A stretch of 64,000 nucleotides of DNA from positions 124,001 through 188,000 of the forward strand of contig NZ_AWUN01000002.1 of NCBI RefSeq assembly GCF_000499285.1. The letters are read 5' to 3'. The notes beneath the pieces are model-generated. The model had not been told where the DNA came from. It ran no database searches and worked only from the letters and a program-made list of their open reading frames with translations. The position numbers were made by a program, and so were the translations under genes. The DNA is from Bifidobacterium sp. 7101. GTDB lineage: Bacteria > Actinomycetota > Actinomycetes > Actinomycetales > Bifidobacteriaceae. Shown one piece after another: positions 25,691-33,550 of the stretch. The stretch's first letter is position 1. Each line of letters starts with the position of its first letter.

Positions 25691-25915
25691 TATCCCTCCA
25701 TACATATCAATGCCTGCAAACACCATAAATGATGGAAAATGGAACACAAACCGACTGCAAACATGAGCATGCGACTAGGTCCGCCCCGTTTGAACCGATC
25801 TGTATCACATTACGGATACGCTCTACTCTACTCTCCACAGCACAAGCACTTGATATGTTCATTGACCTTATCCGCTATCTACAAAGTACGGCGATGGATC
25901 TACATAGGAGACTCT

Positions 25916-26530
25916 CTACTTTGGATTTAGGAGCGCTGCAAAAGACGGAGGCTTGGAACATCCGCAATTCAGAGCTATCTGCTCGACAGGCTTAGAAGAA
26001 TTGTTGAGTATGCTTCGAGTTGCATTGGTTAGCGCGTCCATAGCATAGGCATGAGGCGTATAACCGGTTGCCTTTTTGAATACCCTAATGAAGCTAAGCT
26101 CACCGAGACCAGTCATAGCGGCTAGCTGATGATTGGCAATATATGTCATCACCATTTGAATGTCATGGCCGCTCCTGTCAATGTCACCCTGCCCCACCGG
26201 CGCATCAACGAACCAGGTCAGAATGTCCGTCACATATTTCGCAAGCATTGTTTCGGATAAATAGGTGCCGAACCGAAATATGTTGTAAATGGTCTTTAGC
26301 GGATGCAATGCCTTTTCAACCTGCTCCAGGGCGAAGATCGGCCCCCGCTTGGCAATTATCTGCTGATAATAAAATCGGGCCGTCTGACCATCGAAGTGCA
26401 TCCAAAGCTTCCCTGTCGGCCCCACAGACCGATAGCGATGGTATTGGTAACAATCCAAAAGCACAAACTGACCACCATGGGCAACGCCCCACATAGCATT
26501 GGTACGCGGTGTGAGCTCGCCTGATTTCAA
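25916..26530 (-). pseudogene. decayed AraC-family regulator
   Basis: The 204-aa frame contains the sensing-domain motif GGQFVLLDCYQYHRYRSVGP and a linker. An AraC-type helix-turn-helix follows (ELSFIRVFKKATGYTPHAYA, then PVEQIALNCG). The second HTH breaks off: after CSKPPSF the conserved continuation (FC.A.KSKV) is in another frame. Upstream, the first part of the sensing domain is missing or frameshifted. It sits directly upstream of the crRNA-like gene, same strand. It looks non-functional, though the DNA-binding part could still be made. Confidence 0.7.
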
Positions 26531-26643
26531 ATACGTGATTTGAAAACTGGGATAGGTGTCGCGCTAGGTGCAATGACCGTTGAGCCTATAGTAAGACCTT
26601 CTTGGCATTGAGACTGCGAGCAAGAGTCAGAAATGCTTGGTAT

Positions 26644-26973
26644 TTACTTATTCATGAAGCCGAGGCCCTGCAGAAGAGTGCTAAGGAATCCGGGGATTAC
26701 CCTATTCAGGATGGCAAAGCCGATGATAACGACCGCTATGAAGACGACGACCCCTATTAGCTCGTCACGCTGCTGCTGACGGCGTTCAGCCTCACGCGCC
26801 GCAGCCATCCTCTTGCGGTAAACCACCGGACACGTCGTCCCTGGACGATGACGATGTACAGGACACTCTGGATCATACTGACACACACCATTAGCATAAG
26901 CCTTCTCACCGGGTCCATTCATTGGTACTAGCACGTAAGTTCCATTAGCTTCATCCTTGTCTGGCCACACCAC
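26644..26973 (-). CDS. small Cys/His-rich membrane protein, 109 aa
   Basis: An unrecognised protein. The first half has CQYDPECPVHRHRPGTTC, an arrangement C-x5-C-x2-H-x-H-x5-C that could bind zinc. A basic, helical stretch follows (RMAAAREAERRQQQRDEL), then one C-terminal transmembrane segment (GVVVFIAVVIIGFAIL). It therefore looks like a tail-anchored protein with a small metal-binding head. The start is uncertain; an internal methionine (MNGPGEK) is also possible. Neighbours are decayed ORFs. Confidence 0.5.
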   Translation of the reverse strand: MVWPDKDEANGTYVLVPMNGPGEKAYANGVCQYDPECPVHRHRPGTTCPVVYRKRMAAAREAERRQQQRDELIGVVVFIAVVIIGFAILNRVIPGFLSTLLQGLGFMNK

Positions 26974-26978
26974 ACAAC

Positions 26979-27320
26979 CTCAAGATTGGGCGTGATCCCA
27001 TCAAAACATATTTAGCAGGGTTATACGCTAGCCAAACCAATCGCCCAAAACCGTTTACCTCCTTCAAAGACAAGGCTGAAGATGTAAAGTTGGCTGCACT
27101 TATCGCGGTATTCCCTATGCCTGCCCTCATCGATGAGCTCAGAGACACCAGCAGCGACCCCATATATGCGAGCACTGAAGTCAAAGACAAAGGGCGAAAG
27201 ACATACCTGCTGCACTCTCACGCGACGACAGAACGATTCGAAATCACTCTGGTTGTTGGTTTTGAATTATCGTGGCGAACCTGTCAGCCATCCGTTCTGA
27301 AATCTTTGAACCCAGAGTAA
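26979..27320 (+). pseudogene. possible gene fragment without a start
   Basis: One frame is open from about 26979 to TAA 27320. It reads LKIGRDPIKTYLAGLYASQT, then FKDKAEDVKLAALIAVFPMP, then protein-like sequence (RKTYLLHSHATTERFEITLV). No start codon or ribosome site fits, and the upstream part overlaps the opposite-strand gene. I recognise no family; it may be the 3' end of a lost gene. Confidence 0.3.
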
Positions 27321-27558
27321 GCGAAGAGGTTTGGACCAATGACAACGATGTTCCTCTTGATGGAATCACGCCCGCGGATGCAGGGAACGCATGAAGTCCA
27401 GTCCGGCGAGCCTGCTACAAATGTGATTATTCACACGTATGCGGGGAATGCGCGTAGTATGCACAAAAAAGTTTGCATCAGTAAGGATTATCTTCGAGGA
27501 TGCAGGCGTTCTGTCGCAGACCATACAAGGCCTGCACCATGAGGGAAGGGAATCAGTC

Positions 27559-28563
27559 ATGGCATGGAAGGGGAATGCGCAGGGCGCATCGGCGAAGGCC
27601 GACCATTGGCATTTCATCGTCGGCCTCGTGGCCGTCCTGGTGGTTGCCGCGGGCCTGTTGCTAGGGGTGTGGGCTTGGTCTTCGCACGTCAAGGCGGAAT
27701 CCCTGGCCGACTGCCGGTCGCAAGCGGCTTCAGCGGCTCGGAATGTGAAGGCCTACAAGACGGACCGGGCTGCGGCGCAGCGGCGGGCCCGGGCCATACC
27801 CCAGGGCGACGTGTCCGACGTCAAGGTCGTGGCCGCCGTGGACAAGGCCGCCAAGCCCTCCGTCCCCGCAGTGCCTTCGTGCAGCGTGGACGACTCGTGG
27901 AGTTCGTTGAGAGCCTTGGCACAGCAGGCCGACCAAGTTGCCGCCAAGGCTGATGCCGCCGACCGCGGCGTCAAAGCGGCCTCGGAGAAGGTGGCCCATG
28001 ACGAGGCCAGGACGGTCAAGGCGCACCTGGACAAGGCAATCGCTGACGGGGACTCGCTGCTCTCGGGCAGCGACGGACAGGTGGCGGACAACGCTGTGCG
28101 CGACGCCCTGAAGACGGTGCTCGACCAGGCCAAGGCCGTGCAGGCCGACGCCAAGGCAGACGCCAACGTGCGGCGCAAGGCCATCCAGGACCTCGCCAAC
28201 CAGATGCAGGCAGTCAGTGACTCGAAGACCGCCAAGGCCAAAGCCGACCAGGAGGCCGCCGATCAGCAGGCCCAGCAGGCGGCTGTTGTGGCTCCGGCGC
28301 CTTCCTCGGGCCACACACGAAGCGGCTCTGCCAGCACTTCGGCCCGTTCCAACGGCTCCAGATATGCACGAGGCGGATTCCGCAGCGGCCAGACCGCTCG
28401 TCGGGGAGGCGGATCAGGAGGCGGCTATACCGCTCCCGCGCCTTCGTCGGGAGGTAGCGGCTCCAGCTACGCTCCCGCCCCTGATCACTACACCCAGGAG
28501 CAGATCGACGGGGCCCATCATTATCTGTGCATAATGCAACCTGACATTACCAGCGGATGCTGA
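27559..28563 (+). CDS. membrane-anchored helical protein with Gly/Ser-rich tail, 334 aa
   Basis: I recognise no named family. After MAWKGNAQGASAKADHWHF comes one transmembrane anchor (about residues 19-41, VGLVAVLVVAAGLLLGVW). An extracytoplasmic helical region of about 200 residues rich in Ala, Lys, Asp and Gln follows (AKADAADRGVKAASEKVAHD). A Ser/Gly/Arg-rich low-complexity segment precedes a short conserved-looking end (YTQEQIDGAHHYLCIMQPD). The layout suggests a surface-exposed stalk. ATG 27559 follows GGGAAGGG; an upstream frame to 27439 is open but AT-rich. A clear terminator follows. Confidence 0.65.
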   Translation: MAWKGNAQGASAKADHWHFIVGLVAVLVVAAGLLLGVWAWSSHVKAESLADCRSQAASAARNVKAYKTDRAAAQRRARAIPQGDVSDVKVVAAVDKAAKPSVPAVPSCSVDDSWSSLRALAQQADQVAAKADAADRGVKAASEKVAHDEARTVKAHLDKAIADGDSLLSGSDGQVADNAVRDALKTVLDQAKAVQADAKADANVRRKAIQDLANQMQAVSDSKTAKAKADQEAADQQAQQAAVVAPAPSSGHTRSGSASTSARSNGSRYARGGFRSGQTARRGGGSGGGYTAPAPSSGGSGSSYAPAPDHYTQEQIDGAHHYLCIMQPDITSGC

Positions 28564-28580
28564 GCTTCCCGTGCATGCAA

Positions 28581-28615
28581 AAGGGCCGTCCCTCCGGCTT
28601 CGGAGGACGGCCCTT
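28581..28615 (+). terminator. Rho-independent terminator
   Basis: The stem AAGGGCCGTCCCTCCG / CGGAGGACGGCCCTT (one bulge, GCTT loop) starts 17 bases after the stop of the 334-aa gene. A short A-run on its left also lets it act on the minus strand. Confidence 0.8.
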
Positions 28616-28935
28616 CGCGTCTTCGATCATCACGCCCCTGCCATGCCGCACCTGAATTCCTTGCGGACCCACAACCTAACGCTACGCTGGGATCATCTCC
28701 ACGTGAGCAGGGAACACGCATCAAGAAGAGGCTGTATGTAGTCTACACGCGAACCGCAGTCAACCCTTGGAGCGAGGCATGTAATACATGTGCTGACTAC
28801 ATCTGAAGCCTTGAAGATCGAATTCGACTTCGACACAGTCAAAGTATCGCCTCACATGCCGAAGACTTCATATTTAGCCACCTAAGGCTATAGCCAGGGA
28901 TTAACGCCACATGCGTCACATGTCCTTGTCTAGTT
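28616..28935. other. intergenic stretch, 320 bases
   Basis: I see no gene, tRNA or clear regulatory motif here. It lies between two convergent genes (the 334-aa protein and acpS), and no acpS terminator with a T-run is apparent. Confidence 0.5.
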
Positions 28936-29427
28936 TCAGACACGCCTGCACAAAAGTACAACCGCCGAAGCCATCGGTCCATCATGGCTGAGAGCGATGT
29001 GCCAGCACAACTGCACTCGATCGACCTGACCACCGGTTAGAGGCAAGGAATCGTAAAGCTTGGCTTCCACGGAGGACTCTAGATTGACGCTCGGCCGACC
29101 TCGGCTGTCGTCCAAGATTTCCACCCCGCTCCAGGGGAAATCATCCAAATCATAGGGCGACGGCTCAGACCCCAGGGCCTGCGACCAGGCCTTGAGCACC
29201 GACTCCTTACCGGCCCAGCGCACCGCCAAGTGCGCCGTTATGTCGTCACGCTTGAGCAGGGACCGCTGCCCGGCCTGCCGCCGCTCTCGTGGCGAGAACA
29301 AGCTCGTCATGCGCGTGCCCGGCATGGCCAGTTGCCGGCCGAACTCCTTCAGGTCGACCAGGTCATGTCCCAACCCCAGCACTTGTCCAAACCCGGCATC
29401 TTCCATAGGCCCGAGTATGCCCCTCAT
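28936..29427 (-). CDS. acpS: holo-[acyl-carrier-protein] synthase
   Basis: AcpS attaches 4'-phosphopantetheine from CoA to the Ser of acyl carrier proteins. The two family motifs are present: GLGHDLVDLKEFGRQL (metal-binding Asp) and LAVRWAGKESVLKAWSQALG (Glu of the KE.x.KA signature). The C-terminus has the usual CWHIALSHDGPMASAVVL strand. At about 163 aa it is somewhat longer than the typical 125. The type I synthase at 33551-42910 lacks its own transferase domain, so this enzyme is the likely activator. Starts at 29427 (with AGGGG upstream) or 29406 are both plausible. Four kilobases of accessory DNA separate it from fas. Confidence 0.92.
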   Translation of the reverse strand: MRGILGPMEDAGFGQVLGLGHDLVDLKEFGRQLAMPGTRMTSLFSPRERRQAGQRSLLKRDDITAHLAVRWAGKESVLKAWSQALGSEPSPYDLDDFPWSGVEILDDSRGRPSVNLESSVEAKLYDSLPLTGGQVDRVQLCWHIALSHDGPMASAVVLLCRRV

Positions 29428-30070
29428 CGGCCCCTGCAGCAAATCATCCGGTCAGAAGCTTGAAGACTACAGAACCTATGGTCCTAATGAACAATCACTG
29501 CAATCGTGCACAAATAGCCCGAGGAAGGAATAAACCATAAGGAACAAGAGGTTAGCAAGAAGGGAAGGTATGGATAGGAATAGATAGAGTGAGAGTCTGC
29601 CGCATCTCATAGCGCGCAGTCGGCAACCTACTCGGAAGTCAGCGGGATGGGCCAACCGCACACAAATCATTGAGGAACATTCAGAGCAGCAACTCAGAGA
29701 CTCTTCGCAGGACCTGAGGCCACAGGAATCCAATCCATGCGACGATGAGTACACATTGTCCTTAGCTTGTCACGTACCTGCGAACGGAGGTACAGAAACC
29801 AGTGGCAAAAGAATCATGAGCGGCTGGACATTGATCAGGAGTTCAAATCACTCGGTCATGCTCTTATGCCTATGCGTGAATCCCGGACAGTGCGGTTCAC
29901 GCCTGTTTGTTTGTTCGGGAAGCACTGCGACCTTTTCCAGCTCGGAGTGGAGTTGCTTGAGTCCCTCGCTCTCGATGCGCAGCCCAGAGAACGTCATCAT
30001 AGACAATGCAGGACTACGCTTGTCGTACCGAAAATAAAAGCAAGAGAGTGGTGTTGAGAGGAGGGTAATA
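29428..30070. other. mostly non-coding stretch before the RDD gene
   Basis: Short frames occur, such as 29767-30057 on the plus strand (96 aa, LDIDQEFKSLGHALMP), but none has a good ribosome site or a recognisable domain. The last bases contain GGAGGG, which serves the RDD gene. A decayed gene is possible. Confidence 0.4.
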
Positions 30071-30472
30071 ATGTCAGCTTTATGGTGGCGCAGAGTGGCG
30101 TCATACCTGCTTCGCATAGTATTGCCTGCGTCGTTGCTATCGCAGTTGGTGGGGACCATTGCATTTGGAAGATCTTCGCCAGGCGGATCTGCTCAATCCT
30201 GGATCGATTGCGCTTCTGTGGCTGTTGCCTGCGTGATTTCCGCATGGTCCGCGCACAATGGGCAATCCTGGGCGCACCGTCTCCTCAAGCTTCAGGTATG
30301 CGATCAGGATTCCAACCTGCCCATATCCGGTCTGAGAATGGGCGTGCGGGAGATAGCGCATCTTGCTGATTTCCCATCGCTTTTCATTGGTTTTCTTCGG
30401 CCTTTATGGGATGGCAGAGGGCAGACCTTCGCCGATAAGATCATGGGAACAACAGTGACCAGAAAACAATAG
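30071..30472 (+). CDS. RDD family membrane protein
   Basis: A 133-aa RDD-family integral membrane protein of unknown function. It has two or three hydrophobic segments (RRVASYLLRIVLPASLLSQL first). Family motifs are HNGQSWAHRLLKLQVCD and the end GQTFADKIMGTTVTRKQ, equivalent to the usual G.Sl.krllgl.Vv and r.rQtl.D...gT.v. The family's namesake Asp in the first helix appears replaced (LLRIVL). ATG 30071 has GGAGGG six bases upstream. It stands alone on the plus strand and is followed by an 11-bp inverted repeat. Confidence 0.8.
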   Translation: MSALWWRRVASYLLRIVLPASLLSQLVGTIAFGRSSPGGSAQSWIDCASVAVACVISAWSAHNGQSWAHRLLKLQVCDQDSNLPISGLRMGVREIAHLADFPSLFIGFLRPLWDGRGQTFADKIMGTTVTRKQ

Positions 30473-30522
30473 GCATGCCTGCAATGCCGCGACGACACCC
30501 TGTACCTATCGTGCAGGCATGC
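30473..30522. repeat. perfect 11-bp inverted repeat after the RDD gene
   Basis: GCATGCCTGCA (30473-30483) and TGCAGGCATGC (30512-30522) are perfectly inverted around a 28-base loop directly after the stop codon. GAAAAAG follows, not a T-run. It may be a weak terminator or a recombination scar. Confidence 0.55.
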
Positions 30523-30584
30523 GAAAAAGATACGGCTTCCAACAGCAAGCACGCTGCAGGCATTAGTGCGCATGGCGCAGCAAA

Positions 30585-30929
30585 CTATAGCTGGTTTTCA
30601 TCCGTATCCTGCTGGCCGCTATGTATCTGCTTGACAATGGCGACCGCCGACCGTATAGCCACGTATATCACCAGCAGTGCTATAGCGATAATCCAGTTAG
30701 TCATGGGAATCGAACCCTTAGGGCCACTCATGAAATGCAGTGAGACAAACCCCAGAATTATCAACGCCAGGCATAGCAGAACAACAAAGACTGCCCGGCC
30801 AGTGGTCACTCCTTTGGGGAATAGACGAGTCACACACTCGACCAGGCAGATAATTGACAGCGCAAAACCGACGGATGCCACAATACTCACTATCATCACC
30901 TTGCCAATCCCTTGAACAATGCCCGACAA
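30585..30929 (-). CDS. small membrane protein, 103-114 aa
   Basis: An unrecognised protein of three predicted transmembrane segments. The first is in MIVSIVASVGFALSIICLVE, the second in AVFVVLLCLALIILGFVSLH and the third in NWIIAIALLVIYVAIRSAVA. A short polar tail follows (KQIHSGQQDTDENQL). The longest frame uses a TTG start at 30929; ATG 30896, with AAGGTG just upstream, is more likely. The gene is convergent with the RDD gene. No metal or catalytic motif is visible. Confidence 0.55.
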   Translation of the reverse strand: MSGIVQGIGKVMIVSIVASVGFALSIICLVECVTRLFPKGVTTGRAVFVVLLCLALIILGFVSLHFMSGPKGSIPMTNWIIAIALLVIYVAIRSAVAIVKQIHSGQQDTDENQL

Positions 30930-31373
30930 CCATCAACACCGAGGGCTGCCAGCAGTGTCTTTCCTAAAGTGTTCTCGAAATTCTTTCAATCCTTAAGGAA
31001 GCGGCAACTTTCTTGCCAAGCTTATTACCTCGTAATGCACCAAGCATACTTGACTGGATATAACAACTCAATTAGCTTTCCATTCTTGGCGGTCCGTTTT
31101 ATTGACTGTCCAACCTGGTCATAGGGCCCAAAAATGGTTCCAGTGGAAATACCAGTAGCCTCTCCCGTCCTGGACGATTACGATACCTATGCAGCATTTG
31201 GAAGCTCTTGTCGTTGTAGTCAGCTGAGCATCTCCGATGCGTATCCTATCGTGTACCCATTTAACCAGTAAAGCGCCGAATGCTGGGGAAGATTTCGCTC
31301 AGTCAGGCCCGATCCTGACCGCTCCAAGTTGTTGGAAAACCCGCCGAGAATGGCGGAATATCAACGATAATCA

Positions 31374-31447
31374 TGGAGCGGGCGACGGGAATCGAACCCG
31401 CGTAATCAGTTTGGAAGACTGAGGCTCTACCATTGAGCTACGCCCGC
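31374..31447 (-). tRNA. tRNA-Gly (anticodon TCC), CCA encoded
   Basis: The minus strand gives a full cloverleaf. The acceptor arms are GCGGGCG and CGCCCGC. The D-arm contains AGCTCAATGGTAGAGC, the anticodon stem TCAGT/ACTGA encloses CTTCCAA (anticodon TCC), and the T-arm contains GGTTCGATTCC. The 3' CCA is encoded. tRNA genes are common integration sites, but no matching attachment repeat was found nearby. Confidence 0.96.
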
Positions 31448-32388
31448 AAAGCCGTTGGCTCGGTAAAGAGCATAGCACACGGGCCAGCCGGAACATGCAG
31501 CAAATTGGTCATCCGAGGTTTTATTCAGCGCGAAACCTATGTAGACATCTCTGGACCGAATCCCTGTGCGACATGGAGACCTGCGCCGATTACCCCTCCC
31601 CAACAAATAGCCGTGAAGATTCATACAGAAATTCTGGCCCTTGCCGACCGAACTAATATCAGGCAGTTCATCCACATTGAATAAAACCCTCTCTCGCCAG
31701 TATCGCTTCATTGGGTATGCATGGATCAATCCCGTGGATTCGAGGAACATCTTGCGTGTACCCGCGACTGCCTGAGCACTGCGGAATCATTCATGCTAAC
31801 GCGGTAGCCACTCATTACTGAATACTATGTATGGAAAAGAAAAAATATTCCGCAAGATCTTTCATTTTTACAGAGCGAGGCGAATAGGACTGATATCGAG
31901 CCGCCATTCGATCTTGAAGAAAGAAAATAATAGGGAATTGACATTGACAGCGGCAAGTTCGCCGCGCACATCAGCCTCGTCTTTCGACGATGGAAATTCC
32001 ACTATGCCCGAGCATCGATTGCAATGGCTGAAATCATGCGGACGATAACAGTATGAGCATTAATTCTTCTGATACCATCTAAAGCAACGTCAACAGATAT
32101 TTATTAAACAGTTCTCAAAAACGAGAACAGCGGGAAACAAGTAGTTGGCCACAGTTGAGAAGGGAACTATAGCCAAACATAATTGCCGAGTAGTTAGCCT
32201 AAGTTCTTCTGCTTTGATTAACGAAGAGATGAGATTTGTTTGCAGATGAGGTCAGATGTCAGCTTGTTGCTGCGGAGCTAGCATCATAACCTATGCGACA
32301 ACTTGTTCTGCTTCAGTATCGACAGATTGACCCTACCTGATTTTGGCAGCTTTTCATCTTGCAGCTCCTTCTCAAGAAAGGAAATGAA
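31448..32388. other. AT-rich stretch without a convincing gene
   Basis: About 940 bases upstream of tRNA-Gly hold only short frames (for example 31827-32048, plus) without ribosome sites or domains. Nothing else was recognised. Confidence 0.5.
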
Positions 32389-32544
32389 ATGATATTAGCC
32401 ATTAAACATTTTCTGTCACTATGTTCAGATGACCTCAAGAACAATTGGTGCGAGCCAGATTACATGAAGCACCTCGTTGGGGCTACGATATTCGGATTGT
32501 GCGGTGTAGCTTTTGGTGTCGCGATGTTCGTTTTATTTCCTTAG
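32389..32544 (+). CDS. small single-span membrane protein, 51 aa
   Basis: A short ORF beginning MILAIKHFLSLCSDDLKNNW and ending in one transmembrane segment (VGATIFGLCGVAFGVAMFVL). AAAGGAAATGAA precedes ATG 32389 at good spacing. No family is recognised. The good ribosome site and clean hydrophobic segment favour a real small gene, but the surroundings are mostly decayed DNA. Confidence 0.4.
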   Translation: MILAIKHFLSLCSDDLKNNWCEPDYMKHLVGATIFGLCGVAFGVAMFVLFP

Positions 32545-33366
32545 ACATGCACGATACCTCGCTGCAATATAGTTATATCTACGAGCGCAGCAAACACCGA
32601 TGAGTGCGGTGTCTTTGCGGAAACGCCGAGTCAGTACGAGCTACCATTATTCACTGGCTGTCGCTTCCCATCAGGGACACCTATCCGTGGGGCAACAATA
32701 ATCAGTGAGGTTTAGACGACAACATCGTGCACACACGGGGCATGCCTGTCTTTGTTCTGAAAGATAAAGCGGTACTCCTTACAAATCCCTCCAGTCAGCA
32801 TAGGAACCTTCCAGTCCCTAGGCCCTGCCTCAGGCATAAGGACTCATGTCTAGGAAACCAACTCGAATAGGCAACTGGAAACAGGCGATCCCCTCAATGC
32901 AGTAAATCGCCCGATCCGACACCACCAACAACCAGTACCTGCGTCAGCTTTTAAGGGTCCCACCCACAGCATAAGGGGAAAAATATCGGCGTGGCTATGG
33001 TGGTCGGGCTTCTTGGCATGAGTATTATGGCAACAAACCTCAGCCGCAGGAATCCCATAGCAGCGGCCACTAACACTAACACTTCGCACGAGTAAGCGGC
33101 CGGACGACTCCCCCAAGACAAGTTCGGCCATTCTGGTGGCCCAGCAATAATCCCAAGTAAAACCTGGGCCACCCATCTACTTTTTTATACCTTTTCATGA
33201 ATGGGGTCCAACCATGTTCAGGTTGTAAGGGCCACCTGTCCCTCAAGCAGCTTTGAAGCAACCCAATGCACGCCCTTCTTAATCGTACTGAAACCAGATA
33301 CAGATCGTATGCCTGTGTGGGACAAGACAAGTGAAGGCCATAACCAAGCCTGACGTACCCAGAATC
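32545..33366. other. stretch with possible decayed membrane-protein gene
   Basis: On the minus strand between about 33330 and 32850, protein-like pieces lie in three overlapping frames: MKRYKKVDGWPRFYLGLLLG, then EVLVLVAAAMGFLRLRFVAI, then ADIFPLMLWVGPLKADAG. Together they suggest a small membrane protein broken by frameshifts. No family is recognised. The remaining bases show nothing I can support. Confidence 0.3.
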
Positions 33367-33398
33367 ATTTCAATCCACGCTCCCGTGAAGAGAGCAAT
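33367..33398 (-). repeat. orphan CRISPR repeat, 16 kb from the array
   Basis: This 32-base unit matches the array repeat at 29 positions. In crRNA orientation it keeps the loop TTCAC, the 3' arm GGGAGCG and the intact TGGATTGAAAT handle. The three changes are in the first half, and two of them turn G-C stem pairs into G-U pairs, so the 7-bp RNA stem still forms. It stands alone; no second repeat lies at one spacer distance on either side, and no terminator follows. Confidence 0.85.
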
Positions 33399-33436
33399 CA
33401 CCCGAGTACGAGCAGTTGATGAGATCTATCCATAAC

Positions 33437-33468
33437 AAAAGAGGAGGTGAGCCGTCTGGCCCACCTCC
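33437..33468 (-). terminator. Rho-independent terminator after fas
   Basis: The minus-strand stem GGAGGTG-GGC / GCC-CACCTCC with loop AGAC (33443-33468) is followed by TCTTTTG. It lies 80 bases after the fas stop and ends the fatty-acid operon. Confidence 0.85.
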
Positions 33469-33550
33469 TTGATCAGCGCAGTGATTGAACGCTCACCGAT
33501 TTCCTATTTCCCACTGCAGAGAATAAGAAACCAACCAACTCAGGCTGCTT

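Noticed and set aside
29476-29754. A 92-codon minus-strand frame after acpS
   Set aside because: Cys/Ser-rich composition, no ribosome site and no domain.
31374-31447. tRNA-Gly as a proven integration site for the accessory block
   Set aside because: No integrase gene and no duplicated tRNA 3' end were found, so only the possibility is noted.
33299-33366. Guide of the orphan repeat as a second promoter-targeting RNA
   Set aside because: I scanned by eye for TTC followed by GATTC-x-GGGTA in the window's intergenic regions and found none. Kept only as an open question.
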